Source: Campylobacter helveticus (GTDB lineage: Bacteria > Campylobacterota > Campylobacteria > Campylobacterales > Campylobacteraceae). Taken from it: a DNA stretch of 64,000 bases. A program made the translations under genes and the position numbers. This document shows positions 18,536 to 26,793 of the stretch, one piece after another (the stretch's first letter is position 1; each line of letters opens with the position of its first letter). Location: positions 1,314,886 through 1,378,885 of the forward strand of contig NZ_CP020478.1 in assembly GCF_002080395.1 (NCBI RefSeq). The letters run 5' to 3'. The notes under the pieces were generated by a model, which did not search any database, was not told where the DNA came from, and saw only the letters and a list, made by a program, of their open reading frames with translations.

Positions 18536-21230
18536 AAAAATCTTTTTTTCATTTTGGGCAAGTCTTATCTTACTTTTTATTTATGCTTTTTCTTGTGCGG
18601 TAGCGACTTTTGTGGAAAATGATTTTGGCACGAGTGCTGCTAAAGCTTTGGTTTATAACACTTTGTGGTTTGATATATTGCACATTTTACTTTTACTCAA
18701 TCTTATAGGCATTATCTTCGCACATAAACTTTTACAAAGAAAAAAATACGCTTCCCTAATCTTACATAGTGCTTTTATAGTCATTTTGCTTGGGGCTGGT
18801 ATTACGCGTTATTTTGGAGTAGAGGGCGGTATGCATATAAGAGAGGGAGAAAGCTCCAATACTATCGTTACAAGAGATGAATTTATAGCCTTAATGCTTT
18901 ATAATGACGAGGGTAAAGTTGTAGAATATCAATCTTTTGGTATAGCTTTTAACCCCTTTCTTCATAATGATTTTGAAAAAAAGGTTTCTATGCCAAATAA
19001 AACAATAGATTTAAAATTGCTTGATTATAAAAAAGCCCCTGATGCAATGAGTAATCCCATCATCAAAATGCAAATTTCTTTTAATGGTGAAACTAAGGAA
19101 ATTTTACTTACCCCAAACTATAATAATGAAAATGTTCTGCCTTTTAGATTAGGCGGTGAAATTTTTGCTTTAAATTGGGGACCAGAAGAGATTAAGCTTC
19201 CTTTCTCATTAAGTTTAAAAGATTTCATTCTAGATCGTTACGCGGGCTCTATGAGTCCCTCATCTTATGCTTCGGATATTGAAGTGGTTGATGAGGATAA
19301 AAGTTTTGAGTATAAAATTTTTATGAATAATGTTTTAGACTATGGTGGCTATCGTTTCTTTCAAAGCTCTTATGACCAAGATGAGCAAGGCACTATACTT
19401 TCTGTAAATAAAGACCCTGGTAAAATCCCAACCTATATAGGATACACCCTGCTTACTTTGGGTTTTTTGTGGATTTTATTTGCCAAAAATTCAAGGTTTC
19501 AAAAATTATCAAATTATCTTAAGAATCAAAAAAATCTTCTATTTATCATCATTTGCTTCTTTGCTCTACACACTAAAGGTTTTGCCGATGAAAATGCCTT
19601 AAGGCTAATTCAAAACATTAAAGATAATTCCACGAAGCACTCTATGCTTTTTGGAACTTTACTCGTTCAAGATTTTGATGGTAGAATAAAGCCTATCGAT
19701 ACTTTAGCGATGAATTATATCCACAAAATCACCAAAAAAGATGATTTTTTAGGCTTAAACTACAATCAAATTTTCCTTGGTATGATGATATACCCACAAC
19801 ACTTTAGACAAATTAAGATGATTAGCGTTAAAACTCCAAAACTAAAAGAGATTTTAGGGGTAGACAAAGATGAAAAATACCTCGCTTACGATGATGTTTT
19901 TGACGGAGATGATTATAAGCTTTCAAATTATATCGAAGAGGCAAATCGCAAAAAACCCGCACTAAGAAATCAATTTGACAAAGACATTTTAGCACTTGAT
20001 GAAAAGATTAATACTGCTTTTTATATTTATAGTGGAGAAATTTTTAGGATATTTCCAGACCCAAGCCAAAGGACTTATACTTGGTATTCTCCAGCTACTT
20101 CTATGCCCTTTAGTTTAAAAGATATAGAAAATATACAAGGCTTATTGGCAAAGTATTTTTTTGATTTCGAGCAAGCTCTTAGCAGTAAAGATTTTTCTAA
20201 GGCTGATGAAGATTTAAAAAATCTTAAAAATTTCCAAAATTTTTATGGTGCAAATCTCATTCCCGCACCTACCCAAATCTCTTTAGAAATTTTTCTAAAT
20301 CATTATAATATTTTTAATAACCTCACCCTAGTTTATCTTTTACTAGGTGGTGTGCTTTTCATCTTGCTTAGTTATGAAATTCTAAGTCTTAAAAAAGCAT
20401 CTAAAATATTCAAAAGAAGCATTTTTGCTCTCATTACTTTAAGTGTTTTGGCTCACGCTTTAGCTCTAGCATTTCGTTGGTATGTGGGCGGTCACGCTCC
20501 TTGGAGTAATGCTTATGAAAGTATGATTTATATAGCTTTTGCTTGTGCTTTTTCGGGATTAATTTTTTATAAAAAATCCTCCCTAGCTCTTTGCACTGCA
20601 AGCATTATGGCGGGAATTTCGCTTTTTGTAGCTCATCTTGGCTTTATGGACCCGCAAATTACAAACCTTGTGCCTGTTTTAAAATCTTATTGGCTCAATA
20701 TTCATGTTTCTATTATCACGGCAAGTTATGGATTTTTAGGACTTTGCTTTTTACTTGGCGTGTTTAGTTTAATTTTATTTATGCTAAGAAACCCTAAAAA
20801 AGCACAAATTGACCAAAGCATTTTAAATTTACACTGCATTAATGAAATGGCGATGATAATAGGACTTGCCCTGCTAACCGTAGGAAATTTTTTAGGTGGC
20901 GTTTGGGCAAATGAGAGTTGGGGAAGATACTGGGGCTGGGATTCTAAAGAAACTTGGGCTTTAATCTCTATCATTATTTATGCTATTATTTTGCACCTTA
21001 GATTTATCCCTAAATTTAACAATCCTTATGTTTTTGCAAGTGCAAGTATTTTAGGGTTTTATTCCATTTTAATGACTTATTTTGGGGTGAATTTTTATTT
21101 GTCTGGGCTTCATTCTTACGCAGCGGGCGATCCTATTCCTATTCCTAAATTTTTATATTTTTTCATTGCCTTTACAATCATTTTGATTATGGGAGCATTT
21201 TTTAAAAGAAGACTTAAAAGTCCTATATAA
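18528..21230 (+). CDS. CcsBA-type cytochrome c haem lyase, fused
   Basis: A 900-residue fusion of ResB/CcsB (N-terminal half, several helices and a large periplasmic part) and CcsA (C-terminal half, from about residue 600). The haem-handling WWD signature is visible as 'GGVWANESWGRYWGWDSKETW' (first 20 residues cited as GGVWANESWGRYWGWDSKET). Flanking histidines are in 'AFRWYVGGHAPWSNAYE' and 'GLHSYAAGD'. It exports haem and attaches it to periplasmic apocytochromes. Because it is in the mccA locus, it is probably the dedicated lyase (CcsA1 role in Wolinella) that handles the non-CXXCH site; a general CcsBA would be encoded elsewhere. Confidence 0.9.
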   Translation: MFKKIFFSFWASLILLFIYAFSCAVATFVENDFGTSAAKALVYNTLWFDILHILLLLNLIGIIFAHKLLQRKKYASLILHSAFIVILLGAGITRYFGVEGGMHIREGESSNTIVTRDEFIALMLYNDEGKVVEYQSFGIAFNPFLHNDFEKKVSMPNKTIDLKLLDYKKAPDAMSNPIIKMQISFNGETKEILLTPNYNNENVLPFRLGGEIFALNWGPEEIKLPFSLSLKDFILDRYAGSMSPSSYASDIEVVDEDKSFEYKIFMNNVLDYGGYRFFQSSYDQDEQGTILSVNKDPGKIPTYIGYTLLTLGFLWILFAKNSRFQKLSNYLKNQKNLLFIIICFFALHTKGFADENALRLIQNIKDNSTKHSMLFGTLLVQDFDGRIKPIDTLAMNYIHKITKKDDFLGLNYNQIFLGMMIYPQHFRQIKMISVKTPKLKEILGVDKDEKYLAYDDVFDGDDYKLSNYIEEANRKKPALRNQFDKDILALDEKINTAFYIYSGEIFRIFPDPSQRTYTWYSPATSMPFSLKDIENIQGLLAKYFFDFEQALSSKDFSKADEDLKNLKNFQNFYGANLIPAPTQISLEIFLNHYNIFNNLTLVYLLLGGVLFILLSYEILSLKKASKIFKRSIFALITLSVLAHALALAFRWYVGGHAPWSNAYESMIYIAFACAFSGLIFYKKSSLALCTASIMAGISLFVAHLGFMDPQITNLVPVLKSYWLNIHVSIITASYGFLGLCFLLGVFSLILFMLRNPKKAQIDQSILNLHCINEMAMIIGLALLTVGNFLGGVWANESWGRYWGWDSKETWALISIIIYAIILHLRFIPKFNNPYVFASASILGFYSILMTYFGVNFYLSGLHSYAAGDPIPIPKFLYFFIAFTIILIMGAFFKRRLKSPI

Positions 21231-21262
21231 AATTTCTCCTTGAAAATTCCAAGGAGAAATTT
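21230..21262. terminator. Bidirectional terminator between haem lyase and lysA
   Basis: AAATTTCTCCTTG (21230-21242) pairs with CAAGGAGAAATTT (21250-21262): a 13-bp stem and 7-base loop between two convergent genes, with A- and T-rich flanks that work in both directions. Confidence 0.85.
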
Positions 21263-21271
21263 CTTTAATGC

Positions 21272-22474
21272 TTAATCCAAACACTCTTCTTCTAAAGCTA
21301 TTAAATCCTCAAATTTTTCCCTTTTACGCACCATTTTAACAACGCTATTTTCGATAGCAAGCTCACAAATTCTAGGACGCGTATTATAATTACTGCTCAT
21401 AGTAAAGCCGTATGCTCCAGCTTCTTTGATTAAAACAATGTCCCCTCTCTCACTTTTTGGAAGCTTACGCCCCTTAGCGAAAAAATCTCCACTCTCACAA
21501 ATTCCACCAACCACATCACAAAGGCTTGGCTCCCCTTTTGCATAAGGTAAAACTATCTCGTGATAAGCATTGTAAAGACTTGGGCGGATTAAATCATTCA
21601 TCGCCGCATCAACAACCATAAAGCGTTTTTTAAGTGTATTCTTCTCATACAAAACGCTACATACAAGCGTTCCACTCTTTGCAACCAAAAAGCGTCCCGG
21701 CTCCAAGCCTATAGTTACATCAAGTCCGGTTAAACTTGCCAAAATTCCTTGCGCATAATCATACAAACAAGGTTCTTTTTCTCCCTCATAGCTTATGCCA
21801 AGTCCTCCACCCACATCAAAAAATTTAAGCTCGATTTTTAAAGCCTTTAATTCTCTTAATAGTTTTGCCACAATAAACGCTGCTTCGTGTATAGGTGCTA
21901 CATCAAGCAATTGCGAACCTATATGAAAATGCACTCCAACAGGCTCTAAAAACGCACTTTTCGCAGCGTATAAATACATCTTTCTAGCTAAATCAATTTC
22001 CACTCCAAATTTATTTTCATTTAAACCCGTAGAAATATATGGGTGAGTTTTAGCATCAACATTTGGATTTACTCTTATAGAAATTCTTGCCTTGAGCTTA
22101 AGCTTTTTTGCCACACTTTCTAAAAGTAGCATTTCCTCTTCACTTTCTAAATTAATATACAAAATATCAAATTTTAAAGCTTGCTCTAACTCATCTTCAC
22201 TTTTTCCAACTCCACTAAATATAATTTTATAAGGCTTTGCTCCTACCCTTAAAGCTCTTCTAACCTCCCCTATACTTACGCAGTCAAATCCACTATCAAG
22301 CCTCACCAACATTTGCAATAAGCTTAAATTAGAATTTGCCTTCATCGCATAAAAAATTTGTGATTTTCTTGCCTTAAAAACATCCTTAAGCTCTAAAAAG
22401 CGACTTTTTATCAAATCAAAATCATAAAGATAAAAGGGAGTTTTAAATTCTTCTTTCAATTTCAAATAATCCAT
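21272..22474 (-). CDS. lysA: Diaminopimelate decarboxylase
   Basis: PLP enzyme of fold type III that decarboxylates meso-diaminopimelate to L-lysine, the last lysine step. The 400-residue protein has the PLP lysine in 'IFYAMKANSNLSLL' (about residue 45), 'GVHFHIGSQLLD', the glycine loop 'FFDVGGGLGISYEGE', 'GLEPGRFLVAKSG' and the cysteine-containing 'VVGGICESGDFFAKGR'. It is the last gene of a long minus-strand run (after the LptF/G-type permease gene, 10 bases apart) and ends at a shared terminator. Confidence 0.97.
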   Translation of the reverse strand: MDYLKLKEEFKTPFYLYDFDLIKSRFLELKDVFKARKSQIFYAMKANSNLSLLQMLVRLDSGFDCVSIGEVRRALRVGAKPYKIIFSGVGKSEDELEQALKFDILYINLESEEEMLLLESVAKKLKLKARISIRVNPNVDAKTHPYISTGLNENKFGVEIDLARKMYLYAAKSAFLEPVGVHFHIGSQLLDVAPIHEAAFIVAKLLRELKALKIELKFFDVGGGLGISYEGEKEPCLYDYAQGILASLTGLDVTIGLEPGRFLVAKSGTLVCSVLYEKNTLKKRFMVVDAAMNDLIRPSLYNAYHEIVLPYAKGEPSLCDVVGGICESGDFFAKGRKLPKSERGDIVLIKEAGAYGFTMSSNYNTRPRICELAIENSVVKMVRKREKFEDLIALEEECLD

Positions 22475-22484
22475 AAAATTCTCC

Positions 22485-23540
22485 TTAACGCTTTTTAAAT
22501 AACATCACCAAAGCAGCAAAAGCTAAAAGTAAATTTGGCAAAATAATACCGAATTCACCACTTATCACTCCATTTTCACTCAGCCTTAAAAGCACAAATA
22601 ACCCTCCCCAAACCACAAGCGTTACGATAAAAGCGATAAAAGCGATAAAGGCAAGGTTAAAAAAACGCGCAATCGCTGGAAAATAATAATACATTATCAG
22701 CATCAAAAAGGGTGCAAAAAAGGGTGCAAAAATAAGCTTGTAAAGGGTGATTTTCAAATTTCTCGTGTTGAGCTCTTGAGAATTAAATAAAACCAAACTT
22801 TGATAAGCATCATAAATTGAATACTCTCTACCACTTGCCACGCTTTGAGCAACTTTTGGCTTAAACCCCTCCAACGCTTCCAAACTTGTGAAATTTTCGC
22901 TCTTATAACCATTTTCTCCCAAGACAAACTTTTGAGGAATGTGCGTAATATTTCCGTCCCTTAAAAGCCAAGAATCTTCATTAAATAAAGCACGATTTGC
23001 TTGGATAAAATGGCTTAAATTTTCATCCTTTAGAGCAAAAATTTTAATCTCCCTAGCCAATCCATCATCTAAACTTTTAACATAAACAAATTCTTCATTG
23101 AATTTCAAAAAAATATCACCACTTTTTTTATTTAAAGTGCCGTTATTAAGTATGCTTCTTTTAAATTCATTTGCATACGCAAAAGATGTAAAGTTAAATC
23201 CAACATAAATAAAACAAAAAAACAAAGCCCATAAAAAAGGATAAATAACCACCCTATTTTTACTCAGACCTAAAGCATAAAGACTAACCAATTCATTATT
23301 TCTTATCATAGTTAAAAAGGACAAAACAAGAGAAAAAATTAAAGAAATGGGTAAAATATAAGTTACGGCACTAAAACCAACAAACAAAACATAAAGCAAA
23401 ATTAAGTTAGCAGAGTCGGGTAAATCTTTAAAATTTAAAAGCATATCTACGCCGCAATAAAACCCAAGCAAAGCAAAAAATAAAATAAAAAAATTCTTAA
23501 GATAAATGGTTGAGATAAAATAAAAAAATACACCCATCAT
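22485..23540 (-). CDS. LptF/LptG family LPS export permease
   Basis: A 351-residue YjgP/YjgQ-type membrane protein. The ATG at 23540 overlaps the pth stop codon (TGATG arrangement). Three hydrophobic segments are at the N-terminus and three at the C-terminus with a large beta-rich periplasmic domain between ('GDIFLKFNEEFVYVKSL'), the LptF/LptG layout. These permeases pair with LptB to extract LPS or LOS from the inner membrane. I cannot decide between LptF and LptG; the position equals C. jejuni Cj0313 by memory. Confidence 0.85.
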   Translation of the reverse strand: MMGVFFYFISTIYLKNFFILFFALLGFYCGVDMLLNFKDLPDSANLILLYVLFVGFSAVTYILPISLIFSLVLSFLTMIRNNELVSLYALGLSKNRVVIYPFLWALFFCFIYVGFNFTSFAYANEFKRSILNNGTLNKKSGDIFLKFNEEFVYVKSLDDGLAREIKIFALKDENLSHFIQANRALFNEDSWLLRDGNITHIPQKFVLGENGYKSENFTSLEALEGFKPKVAQSVASGREYSIYDAYQSLVLFNSQELNTRNLKITLYKLIFAPFFAPFLMLIMYYYFPAIARFFNLAFIAFIAFIVTLVVWGGLFVLLRLSENGVISGEFGIILPNLLLAFAALVMLFKKR

Positions 23541-24082
23541 CAAGCTTTCAAACTATAAAGTGAAGAAATTTTTGCCAAATCGCCACCTTGCATAAGTTCA
23601 AGCAAAGATTCCTTAGCCTTTAATAAAACCTCATCCAAAATCACACTTTCCTCACTTGTAAATTGCCCTAAAACATGAGCAATGGTATCCCTACCTCTTC
23701 CTACACCTATACGCACTCTCTCATAATCATTTCCACACAAACTATCTACACTTTTAAGCCCATTATGTCCGCCACTTGAGCCGCCTTTTTTAAAACGCAA
23801 AGCGCCTAGATTCAAGTCGATATCATCGTGAATAACAATCAAACGCTCACACTTATAAAAATCAAGAACAGATTTAACACTAAAGCCAGAATGATTCATA
23901 TAAGTATGAGGCTTAAGAAGTAAAGAAGAGCCTAGTTTATGAAGCTCTCCTTTGAATTTGGAGTGAGATAAAAGGCTAGTTTGACTTTCTTTTATAAGTA
24001 AGTCAATCAGCATAAAGCCTACATTATGACGCGTGTTTTCATACTCGCGTCCTATATTTCCAAGTCCTACGACTAATGTCAT
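23540..24082 (-). CDS. pth: Peptidyl-tRNA hydrolase
   Basis: Releases tRNA from stalled peptidyl-tRNA. 180 residues, slightly short of E. coli Pth (194) but with all key residues: '[20 protein letters not shown]' (Asn and catalytic His20 region), '[13 protein letters not shown]', '[20 protein letters not shown]', 'GGHNGLKSV'. The ATG overlaps the rplY stop (ATGA), indicating coupling. Confidence 0.97.
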   Translation of the reverse strand: MTLVVGLGNIGREYENTRHNVGFMLIDLLIKESQTSLLSHSKFKGELHKLGSSLLLKPHTYMNHSGFSVKSVLDFYKCERLIVIHDDIDLNLGALRFKKGGSSGGHNGLKSVDSLCGNDYERVRIGVGRGRDTIAHVLGQFTSEESVILDEVLLKAKESLLELMQGGDLAKISSLYSLKA

Positions 24083-24615
24083 CTCGCTTTTTCTACGCCG
24101 ACAACCGCCACCCTATCTGCTTCGATAATACTCACGCCCTGTGGAACAACTATATCTTTAACAAGCAAAGCATCACCCACATCAAGCTTACTTACATCAA
24201 GCTCAAAGAAATTTGGTAAATTCTCAGCCGCACATTTAACCTTTAGGCGTCTTTTAGATTGGATTAAAACACCCTTATTTTTAAGACCTATCGCAGTTCC
24301 ACTAACTTTTACTGGAACCATATACTTAGATACCACTCCCTTTTGAGCAACTTTTAAATCCACATGCTTTAAATCGCTCGTAACAGGATCCTTTTGATAA
24401 TCCACAACCACAACGCTCAAAGTCTTAGCACCGACCTTAACATCAAAGATAAGAGTGGTTTTTTTACGCACTTCTTTAATAAAATCATTAACCTTAAAAG
24501 CCGCGTGGATATTCTCCAAGCCTTTACCATAGATGTTTGCAATTAGATAACCATCTCTTTTTAAAGCTTTTGCCGCTTTTCTACCGATACTCTCTCTAAC
24601 GATACCTTCTAACAT
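24079..24615 (-). CDS. rplY: 50S ribosomal protein L25/general stress protein Ctc
   Basis: 178-residue long-form (Ctc-type) L25 that binds 5S rRNA. The N-terminal L25 domain begins '[20 protein letters not shown]' and the C-terminal TL5-like beta domain contains '[20 protein letters not shown]'. It is translationally coupled to pth, a pairing seen in many bacteria. The ATG follows GGAAAAAG. Confidence 0.95.
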   Translation of the reverse strand: MLEGIVRESIGRKAAKALKRDGYLIANIYGKGLENIHAAFKVNDFIKEVRKKTTLIFDVKVGAKTLSVVVVDYQKDPVTSDLKHVDLKVAQKGVVSKYMVPVKVSGTAIGLKNKGVLIQSKRRLKVKCAAENLPNFFELDVSKLDVGDALLVKDIVVPQGVSIIEADRVAVVGVEKAR

Positions 24616-24680
24616 CTTTTTCCTTTCTAAAAAAAATAAAGCGAAATTATAATCTTAAAATCATTTAAAAACGCTTAATT

Positions 24681-25646
24681 TTACAACTTTGCCAACAAAT
24701 CATCAAATTCAACGCAAAAATTCTTTAAAGCTCCATCGATTAAATACTGACAAGTCTCATCTAAAAGCTCTTTAGAAACCAAGTCATTAAGCTTTTCACA
24801 AAGTTTATCATCACTCAAAGCCTCTTTAAATTCTGCCTTACCATCAAAAGTTCTAAGAGCGTCCAAAGGGGCTGTATTTAATGCATTATCTAAATAAAGC
24901 TCCCTTATATAAAAATCCTTTGGTAAATCGTCTCCCTTTACTCCTGTGCTAGCAAATAACGCACGGATATTTGGCTCATTTTGTGCCATAATGTAATTGT
25001 AAGCCAAATTTGCATTCAAAATGCCTATTTTATTTGGCTCATTCACTCTTTCGTTTAAAATTCTATCCAAACGACTGACAAAAATGCTAATCACAGCCTT
25101 AGGTTCCCTAGCTTTTGAACTTGCCTGCTCTTTTCGAAAAGCCTTCAAACCCTCATTTAAAGCCTCAAAACATTCCCTGTTTTGTTTTTGAGAAAAAATG
25201 AGAGTAGCATTCACACTTATGCCACTTTTCATTAATTCATACATTACCTCGTAAGAAGCTTTTGTCGCTGGAATTTTCATCATAACATTAGCCCTTGCCA
25301 TAGTGCTGTGCAGTCTTTTTGCCTCACCTATGCTAAGACTAGCATTATCATAAATTCTAGGGTCAATTTCAAGACTGATAAAGCCATCATCTCCCTTTTC
25401 AAATTTATAAGCCAACCTATCCGCAGCCTTGCAAATATCGCGCATCGCGATACTTTCATAAATTTCTTTAGGCTTTTTACCTTTCAATTTAGCAATTTTA
25501 TCTTTATAAGCTGGAGTTAAAATCACATTTTTTAAAATGAGAGGATTAGAGGTTGCCCCATTAATTTTAGAATGAAGTAAAGTAACAAATTCATTATCCA
25601 AAAAATTATCCTCAACAAAATCACACCATAAAGAAAATTGTTTCAT
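24681..25646 (-). CDS. tal: Transaldolase
   Basis: Transfers dihydroxyacetone units between sugar phosphates in the non-oxidative pentose phosphate pathway. The ATG at 25646 overlaps the serB stop (ATGA) and gives 321 residues; upstream in-frame codons lie inside serB. Motifs include 'INGATSNPLILKN', 'SLEIDPRI', 'MMKIPATKASYEVM' with the Schiff-base lysine, 'GISVNATLIFS' and 'SIFVSRLDR', all transaldolase (TalB/Tal bacterial long form). It gives Campylobacter, which lacks a standard glycolysis, a route to ribose-5-phosphate. Confidence 0.95.
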   Translation of the reverse strand: MKQFSLWCDFVEDNFLDNEFVTLLHSKINGATSNPLILKNVILTPAYKDKIAKLKGKKPKEIYESIAMRDICKAADRLAYKFEKGDDGFISLEIDPRIYDNASLSIGEAKRLHSTMARANVMMKIPATKASYEVMYELMKSGISVNATLIFSQKQNRECFEALNEGLKAFRKEQASSKAREPKAVISIFVSRLDRILNERVNEPNKIGILNANLAYNYIMAQNEPNIRALFASTGVKGDDLPKDFYIRELYLDNALNTAPLDALRTFDGKAEFKEALSDDKLCEKLNDLVSKELLDETCQYLIDGALKNFCVEFDDLLAKL

Positions 25647-26269
25647 CACATTACCTTTATAATTTCCTTTAAATCTTTCACATCGATACACACACTAGCA
25701 CTTGCTCTTAAAATTTCCTTGGCGCAAAAAGCGATTTTTAAGCCACTATGCTCAAACATCGCCAAATCATTTGCACCATCTCCTACGCACATTACTTCCT
25801 CTAAACTCAAATTTAAAAACTGCTTTAATCTTTCTAGCATTAATCCTTTGGAGTTAGAAAACATCATCTCTCCCCCCACAAGCCCTGTAAGTTTGCCATT
25901 TTTATGATGAAGATAATTTGCAAAACCAAGTTTAAATTTAAGTTTTTCCATAGCACAATCCACACCCTCGTGAAAACCGCCACTAAAAACTACACAAATA
26001 ATATTTTTAGAATTTAAAAATTCAATCAATTCAAAACTGCCGTTCATTAAAGGTAAATTTTGACTCACCTTTAAAACATCAACACAAGACATACCTTTAA
26101 GCAAAGCTACCCTTTGATGAAGACTCTCAAAAAAATCAAGCTCACCGTTCATAGCTCTTTGGGTGATGGCTTTTACCTCATCACCCACACCATAAGCATT
26201 TGCTAAAATATCTATCGTTTCACCATCCATTAAAGTGGAATCAAAATCAAAAACACAAAGTTTTATCAT
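25646..26269 (-). CDS. serB: Phosphoserine phosphatase
   Basis: HAD-superfamily phosphatase completing L-serine synthesis. 207 residues with nucleophile motif I 'CVFDFDSTLMDGETID' (DXDST), motif II 'CVVFSGGFHEG', the conserved Lys in 'NSKGLMLERL' and motif III 'VMCVGDGANDLAMF'. The ATG overlaps the cheW stop (TAATG). Its place between cheW and tal has no obvious chemotaxis meaning; it is probably just co-transcribed. Confidence 0.95.
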   Translation of the reverse strand: MIKLCVFDFDSTLMDGETIDILANAYGVGDEVKAITQRAMNGELDFFESLHQRVALLKGMSCVDVLKVSQNLPLMNGSFELIEFLNSKNIICVVFSGGFHEGVDCAMEKLKFKLGFANYLHHKNGKLTGLVGGEMMFSNSKGLMLERLKQFLNLSLEEVMCVGDGANDLAMFEHSGLKIAFCAKEILRASASVCIDVKDLKEIIKVM

Positions 26270-26790
26270 TAAAATTCACGCTTTAATAAAGCTTCAACTT
26301 TCAAAATAGTAAGGATATTTTCGTCTCTTTTGCCTATACCATAAATCATACCCTTTTCTTTCGCTAAAGTTTCAGGTGGCGGGTCAATCTTGTTTCTATG
26401 AATTTTAATTGCTTCTGTGAGTCTATCTATCACAAAACCGGCATTTCCACCCACACCGCTACCATTTGTTTCTCCACGAAGCACGATATAACGCGTTTGT
26501 GGGGTCATTTTAGAACTCCCCAAATTAAAACGCTGGGCAAGGTCGATAAGTGGCATTACATTACCCCTCATATTAAATACGCCCAAAACATAATCAGGCA
26601 CACTAGGCACTCTCGTAAATTCGATAGGCTTAATTATTTCTTGGATATTAAGAATGGGAATAGCATATTCCTCATCTCCAACCACAAAACCAACAAGTTG
26701 GACAATATCATCTTCTTTTCTAGTCTCATCACGATCGACCATTTGAGATTGTTGTCTTTGTAAGACCTGATTTAATTTTTCATTACTCAT
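26269..26790 (-). CDS. cheW: Chemotaxis coupling protein CheW
   Basis: SH3-like scaffold linking chemoreceptors to CheA. 173 residues with 'QLVGFVVGDEEYAIPILNIQEIIKP', 'VLGVFNMRGNVMPLIDLAQRF' and the conserved 'GFVIDRLTEAIKI' pattern. Third gene of cheV-cheA-cheW, separated from cheA by only a few bases. Confidence 0.96.
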   Translation of the reverse strand: MSNEKLNQVLQRQQSQMVDRDETRKEDDIVQLVGFVVGDEEYAIPILNIQEIIKPIEFTRVPSVPDYVLGVFNMRGNVMPLIDLAQRFNLGSSKMTPQTRYIVLRGETNGSGVGGNAGFVIDRLTEAIKIHRNKIDPPPETLAKEKGMIYGIGKRDENILTILKVEALLKREF

Positions 26791-26793
26791 TTC

